A stretch of DNA of 28,027 nucleotides from CAZUVM01 sp964623885 (GTDB taxonomy: Bacteria; Verrucomicrobiota; Verrucomicrobiia; Limisphaerales; UBA8199): NCBI GenBank assembly GCA_964623885.1, contig CAZUVM010000012.1:1-28027 (forward strand), given 5' to 3'. The notes under the pieces were generated by a model. That model was given only the letters and a program-made list of their open reading frames with translations. It was not told the origin of the DNA and ran no database searches. How positions within the stretch are numbered: position 1 is the stretch's first letter; each line of letters starts with the position of its first letter. The translations under genes were made by a program, and so were the position numbers. This document shows positions 23,686 to 28,027 of the stretch, in pieces.

Positions 23686-25311
23686 ATGAGCGAGCCGGAG
23701 ATCAATGGAAAACCGACCGAAGCCGAGCTGGTAAAACTGTACATGCAGCTTACGGGATTGCCGGAAGCCACCGCCCGCAGCGTCGTCATGTATGTTGATG
23801 AGCCGTCAGAAAACTCGCCGGGACCGGCTGCCGGGTCGGAAAGGAAAAAGGGGGAGACTGAACCGCCGCAACCCGCCACAGGAAGGTTGCCCGTCGCGCT
23901 GCTGGTTATCCTTTGGTTTGGATCCGCGGCCGGCGTTTTGGCTGAGCCAGGTTCCCAGCCGGCTACTAATTCAGCGACCAGGCGAATTGAGTCTTTGCCT
24001 GAAACTCCAGCTTCGTTGTTCGAGCGGCCGATGTCTTTGGCCGACGCTATTAATCTGGCCTTGCAACGCAACCCGAGTGTTTTGCGGGCTCAAAAGGATC
24101 TGCAGGCAGCGCAGGGCATCGTCATCGAGACGCGCGCGATTGCCCTGCCCACCATCGGCGTCAATGGCAGCTACAGCGCGGTCCAGGACAGCGACATCGA
24201 TTCGTTCTCGGCGCCGCCCAGCCTGCTTTTGGGTCAGCCTGGATTTACATTTGGCACGCCGCAGAACTGGTCCACGCAAGTAAAACTGGTGCAGTCGTTC
24301 TACCAGGGGGGCCGGATGTTGTCGGCGCTTAGGGCCGCCCGTCTGACCAAGGAACAATCTTTGTTGAATTACCAAACGGTATTGGCAGGAACGGTTCTGG
24401 AGATCCAACTGGCTTACTACGATGTTCTGCTGGCCCAATCGCAAATCACCGTGCAAGAGGCCTCGGTCGAGTTGCTCACGCGCGAATTGGCGGATACGAC
24501 CCGACGCTACGACGCCGGCACGGTCCCGCGATTTAACGTGTTGCGGGCGGAAGTCGAACTGGCCAACGCCCGTCCCAAGCTGATCCGCGCGCGGAGCGAT
24601 CTGCGAATTGCCAAGAATAACCTGACCAACCTGCTCGGACTTACGGTGCCCCGAGATGCGGTCGAGGACATACCGCTGAAACTTTCGGACAAGCTGGAAG
24701 CAGAGCCTTATAATCTCGAACTTCCGCGGGCGGTATCGCTGGCGCTGGAACAACGGACCGAGCTGGGTTCCCTGCTTAAAACCGAGGCGCTGCGCAAAGA
24801 GGATATCGTCAATGCCAAAGCGGGTTACAAGCCGATCCTTCAGGGTTATATCGGTTATGACGCGCACAATTCGGTGCTCAGCCAGGATCTCAGCGACGAC
24901 CGTTACGGTTGGATTGCCGGGGCGCAATTAACCTGGAACATTTTCGACGGCCTGCGCACCCAGGGTCGCATTAAGGAAGCAAAGGCGAACTACGAGCGCG
25001 CCGGGGTGGACGTCGATGACACTGCGCGGCGCATCGAGTTGGACGTGCGCACAGCTTATTCGAACTTCATTGAAGCGCGCGAGGTGCTCGAATCGCAGAA
25101 AAAGGCGGTCGAGGAAGCCGAAGAAGCACTGCGGCTGGCCCGCGCGCGGAGCGAAGCCGGGACCGGAACACAGCTTGATGTGCTGAGCGCTCAAACGGCC
25201 CTGACCGAGACTCGCTCGACCCAAGTCCAGGCTTTGCATGATTACGCAGCCGCGCGCGCGAGGCTCGAACGCGCCGTGGGAAATAACGTGCCGGCGGCCG
25301 GAAAATCATAA
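23686..25311 (+). CDS. TolC-family outer membrane efflux/secretion protein with N-terminal extension
   Basis: TolC-type proteins form trimeric outer-membrane channels for efflux pumps and type I secretion. The core (residues about 105-541) shows the duplicated OEP pattern: MSLADAINLALQRNPSVLRA at the start of repeat one, LAGTVLEIQLAYYDVLLAQS, RYDAGTVPRFNVLRAEVELA, then repeat two with LSLEQRTELGSLLKTEALRK-like and LDVLSAQTALTETRSTQVQA. It is odd that the hydrophobic signal-like segment (LPVALLVILWFGSAAGVLAE, residues 68-87) is preceded by 67 polar residues (TEAELVKLYMQLTGLPEATA and so on). The true start could be the TTG at 23887, or the extension may be real. No pump partner genes lie in the window. 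Confidence 0.9.
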   Translation: MSEPEINGKPTEAELVKLYMQLTGLPEATARSVVMYVDEPSENSPGPAAGSERKKGETEPPQPATGRLPVALLVILWFGSAAGVLAEPGSQPATNSATRRIESLPETPASLFERPMSLADAINLALQRNPSVLRAQKDLQAAQGIVIETRAIALPTIGVNGSYSAVQDSDIDSFSAPPSLLLGQPGFTFGTPQNWSTQVKLVQSFYQGGRMLSALRAARLTKEQSLLNYQTVLAGTVLEIQLAYYDVLLAQSQITVQEASVELLTRELADTTRRYDAGTVPRFNVLRAEVELANARPKLIRARSDLRIAKNNLTNLLGLTVPRDAVEDIPLKLSDKLEAEPYNLELPRAVSLALEQRTELGSLLKTEALRKEDIVNAKAGYKPILQGYIGYDAHNSVLSQDLSDDRYGWIAGAQLTWNIFDGLRTQGRIKEAKANYERAGVDVDDTARRIELDVRTAYSNFIEAREVLESQKKAVEEAEEALRLARARSEAGTGTQLDVLSAQTALTETRSTQVQALHDYAAARARLERAVGNNVPAAGKS

Positions 25312-25955
25312 GGCTTGCCAGGGTACTGTCCGCGAATAGACTGCGAAGCGAATCGCGTTGGCCAAACGCAACAGCAGGGTCGCCAGGGCTAGGATTTCAG
25401 TGTGCGTTCTAACATTGAATCAGAGCCTCGGATTTGCGCACACAACTCACAAGCCTCGCAAGCCAGCGACAGCTCACTAACCTTGTCCGGTTGGCGGGGA
25501 AGAATTATTTTCGCCTTCGGGGGTGTTGAACATGTGGGATGAGCCGTTGATAGCACCGGAACGACTCACCGTGGCCGGGATGTTACAGAAACAGGGTTAT
25601 CGGACCGCGTGCTTCGGAAAATGGCATTTAGGAGTTTCGTGGCCGTTGTTCGAACCGTGCCGACCGGTTTTGACCTGGGTGTCACCGCCAGGGATATCGA
25701 TTGGAACCGGCCGATCCATGGCGGCCCGTTAGCGCATGGGTTTGACTATTATTTCGGAGTCAACATCCCAAAAGTTTCCTCAGCCTGCGCAAATTCTCGT
25801 TTTCTTCCTCTTCCTCCAATGAATTCAATAGGCCTCCCTTGCGGCTCTGCTGCGCTGTGCCTTTTTGCGGTTGATATCTCTGTGTTTCTCCGCGCTCTTT
25901 GCCCCTCTGCGGTAAACTCTGCCTTCCGTTCGGGTGCGGCTTTGCCGCGCTGCGT
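25312..25955. other. Intergenic stretch with sulfatase relic and dispersed-repeat debris
   Basis: About 640 bp between the TolC gene and the radical SAM gene, which converge here. 25312-25498 shows nothing I recognise. 25499-25770 is the sulfatase relic. 25780-25955 is a mosaic of low-information phrases (CTCTGTGTTTCTCCGCGCTC, CCCCTCTGCGGTAAA) that look like dispersed intergenic elements rather than coding sequence. Confidence 0.5.
25499..25770 (+). pseudogene. Frameshifted internal fragment of a sulfatase
   Basis: Two frames together read like the N-terminal third of a formylglycine-type sulfatase: MWDEPLIAPERLTVAGMLQK then QGYRTACFGKWHLGVSWP in the first frame, and after a shift between about 25640 and 25668, TGFDLGVTARDIDWNRPI and HGFDYYFGVNIP in the second. 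GKWHLG is the conserved block that follows the catalytic CxPSR motif in sulfatases. The catalytic cysteine segment upstream and the whole C-terminal part are missing. It is a dead remnant, truncated at both ends and frameshifted. The source was probably a Planctomycetes/Verrucomicrobia-type polysaccharide sulfatase. Confidence 0.75.
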
Positions 25956-27584
25956 TCATCGCGTTAAAGCACCGACCTCTTTCGTGTATTTCGTGTATTT
26001 CGTGGTTATCGATATCTTAGCGTCCGAATTGCCTCTCGGATTTGCTCCCGCTAACACGGTACCACCCAGGACTTTCGCGCAGCTCTTCAAAAACTCGCTT
26101 ACCGTTGGCCCTCGACAGGTCCTCCGATCGTAAAAGAGCCATTGCCAGATCTCGTAAGTCCAGACACGGCGTCCTATTCTCGAGTACCAACGCATCCCTG
26201 CCCGAAACAGCGCATCCGGGTGAGCCAGGAGCCGCAGAAGTGACTTGGGCCGAAGCTGGCAGGCAGCCTCGATAAATTTCACCCACAGCAAGACGCGCCA
26301 ATTCGGCACGTGAGCGCTTTCGAGCACCTGGTGTTTGTAATCCCAGCGGCTGAGATCGGTTTGCACGACTCGATGGCTCGCCTGCTGCAGCGCAAACGGT
26401 GTCCAACTGTGCGGGGTGGCGTACAGCGCCTGAATTTGATCCGGATCATAGACCAGGAGTTGCCGCAACGTGCGCCAGTAATCGCGATCGCGCTCCTGTG
26501 CAAAGCCGGCCACCCAGGCCGCCATGGAAATGATGCCGTGCCGGCGCATGAGCCGAATCGCTTCGCGATCGATTGCCCGCGTGCTGCCTTTGTGGATCGC
26601 CTGCAGCGTTTGATCGTCGGTGCTCTCCAATCCGAGCAGAAAACGAGCAAGGCCGGCCTGCCGATATAGATGCAGAATGTCCGCATCGCGGACAATATCG
26701 CTCGCCCTTGTGGTGCCGATGATGACGAGCGGAACATTTTCCACGATGAGCGCTTCGAGAAAGGCCTGCCAGACGGCACGGTCGGCGGTCGGGTTTTCAT
26801 CGGCCAGGTTGATCAGTTCCACTCCCTGTTCCCGGTGCAGGCGCGCCAGTTCGGCCGCGAATTTCACGGGGTCACGATACCTCCAGGCGCGCCAGAAGCC
26901 GTGCTGGCCGCAATAATGGCAGTGATGCGGGCAGCCGCGCGAAAACTGCGCGACCACGGCGCGCCGCTTACCGTAATAAGTGTAACGCCGATGATCGATC
27001 AATTCCCATCCCACCCGGCACGCGTCCAAATCGCGAATGATCGGCGCCGGAGGATTGGCCCGGACCTCGGCCGCCGGATCCGAAAACAGCTCAAGCGCTC
27101 TCCGCGGCGAAGGAACTGTGCCCGCACGGTACACAATTCCAGGCACCCGCTCGAGCGGTTGCGCTTGATCGAGCGCGGTTACTAACCTGACGATCGTTTC
27201 CTCGCCCTCACCGCGCACGATGAAATCAATTGTCGGCTCGGCCTCCATAATGGCGGACCAATGGTACGTAGGGAACACGCCGCCATACACGATCCACGCC
27301 TCTGGAAGCGCCGCGCGCACGGCGCGCATGACGCGGGTGGCGCTGGGATGGCCCGAGGTCGACCCGGAATGACCCACCAGCACCGCATCCGGATCATGGC
27401 ACCTGGCCTGCGAAACAATTTGATCCACCGGCATTGGCCCGAACTCGGCATCCAGCAACTTTACCTGGTGCCCCGCGTCGAGCAGCGGACCACCCAGCGA
27501 AATCAACCCGAGCGGCGGCAGATGTTCCCTGGGGATACGGCTGCCAATGGCGGGATGCGGCGGATTAATCAGCAGGATTTTCAT
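25956..27584 (-). CDS. B12-binding-type radical SAM protein, BchE-like
   Basis: The 542-residue protein has an N-terminal cobalamin-binding-type Rossmann domain (MKILLINPPHPAIGSRIP, VLVGHSGSTSGHPS, then WIVYGGVFPTYHW and IDFIVRGEGEETIV) and a radical SAM core with the 4Fe-4S motif RGCPHHCHYCGQHGFW (C-x3-C-x2-C). The C-terminal part (LWVKFIEAACQLRPKSLLRL, then RWYSRIGRRVWTYEIWQWLF) resembles that of the anaerobic Mg-protoporphyrin cyclase BchE, but no pigment genes are near, so the substrate is unknown. The classic DxHxxG cobalamin motif is not evident. The last 20 or so residues (ISITTKYTKYTKEVGALTR) come from a dispersed repeat. ATG at 27584 is the start. Confidence 0.85.
   Translation of the reverse strand: MKILLINPPHPAIGSRIPREHLPPLGLISLGGPLLDAGHQVKLLDAEFGPMPVDQIVSQARCHDPDAVLVGHSGSTSGHPSATRVMRAVRAALPEAWIVYGGVFPTYHWSAIMEAEPTIDFIVRGEGEETIVRLVTALDQAQPLERVPGIVYRAGTVPSPRRALELFSDPAAEVRANPPAPIIRDLDACRVGWELIDHRRYTYYGKRRAVVAQFSRGCPHHCHYCGQHGFWRAWRYRDPVKFAAELARLHREQGVELINLADENPTADRAVWQAFLEALIVENVPLVIIGTTRASDIVRDADILHLYRQAGLARFLLGLESTDDQTLQAIHKGSTRAIDREAIRLMRRHGIISMAAWVAGFAQERDRDYWRTLRQLLVYDPDQIQALYATPHSWTPFALQQASHRVVQTDLSRWDYKHQVLESAHVPNWRVLLWVKFIEAACQLRPKSLLRLLAHPDALFRAGMRWYSRIGRRVWTYEIWQWLFYDRRTCRGPTVSEFLKSCAKVLGGTVLAGANPRGNSDAKISITTKYTKYTKEVGALTR
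25979..26006. repeat. TTCGTGTA-unit dispersed repeat at the 3' end of the radical SAM gene
   Basis: Nine-base units TTTCGTGTA, TTTCGTGTA and TTTCGTGGT follow in tandem at about 25980-26006. On the minus strand they encode TTKYTKYTKE at the end of the radical SAM reading frame. I remember this phrase as a frequent intergenic element in verrucomicrobial and related genomes (unverified). Confidence 0.6.
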
Positions 27585-27634
27585 AAAAACAGGTCCGGTT
27601 TTGCTTTCTGCGGCCGAGTCCGCGCCCGGCCACT

Positions 27635-27659
27635 ATATACTTTGTATTACAAAGTATAT
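27635..27659. promoter_or_regulatory. Perfect 25-bp palindrome, probable operator
   Basis: ATATACTTTGTA at 27635-27646 is exactly mirrored by TACAAAGTATAT at 27648-27659 around a single T. It lies 50 bp upstream of the radical SAM start and also overlaps the ATG of a tiny plus-strand frame. AT-rich perfect dyads of this size usually bind dimeric repressors. No regulator gene is adjacent inside the window, so the binding family is unknown. Confidence 0.6.
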
Positions 27660-27935
27660 GACGACCTTGCCCTGGATTTTGTTCAAAGAATCCATGAAAT
27701 TAACCTCGACTTGGGTGCGAATGGCCCTAAAAACGGCCAATAATTAGGAAAAAGCGCACACAAATCCTGATTCCCGCCGACCGCTTGTTCGCCGGAAATA
27801 CAGGAAAACCGTCACTTTTTGAAGCAAAGTCTATGCAAGATCCTGACAGGAACGCGGCCGATGGTCAGTCACGATTCTCCGGACTCCGGTTGCTTCTCCC
27901 TCTCCCTGCGCCGGAACGATTCAATAGAAGGGAGC

Positions 27936-27977
27936 GCGCCCGCCTCGGGCGCAGCGGTTGGCGCCTCCGCCAACCGC
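27936..27977. repeat. Two consecutive perfect hairpins
   Basis: GCGCCCG/CGGGCGC (27936-27942 and 27946-27952) is followed after one base by GCGGTTGGCG/CGCCAACCGC (27954-27963 and 27968-27977). Both stems are perfect, with loops of 3 and 4 bases. No T run follows. The pair resembles a REP/BIME-type element more than a terminator. Confidence 0.55.
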
Positions 27978-28027
27978 ATTCCCGCTTCGTCATTTCTACT
28001 CACTATTTGGTGAGCTTGGGCCGATAC

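Larger units (their letters stand above)
27585..28027. other. Right-end non-coding stretch
   Basis: About 440 bp upstream of the radical SAM gene. It holds the 25-bp palindrome at 27635-27659, a 29-codon plus-strand frame from the ATG at 27658 (MTTLPWILFKESMKLTSTWV, stop at 27747) that could be a tiny gene or chance, and two hairpins at 27936-27977. No larger gene is supported before the window edge. Confidence 0.45.

Noticed and set aside
23971..24927. Minus-strand 318-codon frame opposite the TolC gene
   Set aside because: Shadow frame; the TolC repeat pattern on the plus strand is clear.
27819..28027. Open plus-strand frames at the right edge (starts 27819 and 27832)
   Set aside because: They run through the perfect hairpins at 27936-27977 and are Arg/Ser/Leu-rich without any family pattern; more likely non-coding.

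Overview
The window reads as a chromosomal segment of a GC-rich Gram-negative bacterium, most likely a soil or freshwater verrucomicrobium (Pedosphaera/Limisphaerales type). This is inference. It rests on the divergent but recognisable RNA polymerase omega subunit, the small RRM proteins, the sulfatase remnant, the OB-fold sensor kinase, and intergenic sequence of a kind I remember as dispersed in such genomes (GATTACG-like tracts, 'TTCGTGTATTTCGTG' units, 'GCTCCGTAGGAGC' palindromes). No rRNA, tRNA or CRISPR array was recognised.

Layout. 1-2.4 kb (+): a small membrane protein, a family 9 glycosyltransferase and a HAD phosphatase, tightly packed. 2.5-3.6 kb (+): a receiver-first hybrid histidine kinase. 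3.6-11.2 kb (-): a co-directional run transcribed right to left: YihY/BrkB-type membrane protein, alanine dehydrogenase, citrate synthase, succinyl-CoA ligase beta and alpha, and a YggT-type membrane protein. This is central carbon metabolism with two unrelated membrane genes at its ends. 11.2-11.8 kb is gene-poor with a low-complexity tract.

11.8-19.4 kb (-): many small genes (omega subunit, two RRM RNA-binding proteins, an IF-1 protein, a stand-alone PilT N-terminal-like domain, several unknown small proteins, two tiny single-span membrane proteins). Among them lies a translationally coupled pair: a glycosyltransferase fused to an alpha-helical domain, and a GH130 phosphorylase, probably acting on a mannose-containing glycan. 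19.4-20.4 kb is a decayed, partly AT-rich stretch with a zinc-ribbon fragment, paired palindromes and a terminase-like tail, which I read as a prophage relic.

20.4-25.3 kb (+): a membrane sensor kinase with tandem OB-fold-like periplasmic domains overlapping its NarL-type response regulator, followed by a TolC-type outer membrane protein with an unusual N-terminal extension. 25.3-26.0 kb holds a frameshifted sulfatase fragment and dispersed-repeat debris. 26.0-27.6 kb (-): a B12-binding-type radical SAM protein resembling BchE, whose last codons run into the repeat and whose upstream region carries a perfect 25-bp palindrome. The window ends in repeat-like hairpins.

I found no convincing wholly new multi-gene system. 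The most worthwhile leads are the GT-GH130 module, the OB-fold sensor kinase, the isolated PilT-N domain, the possible +1 frameshift joining an RRM protein to a downstream domain, and the prophage relic.
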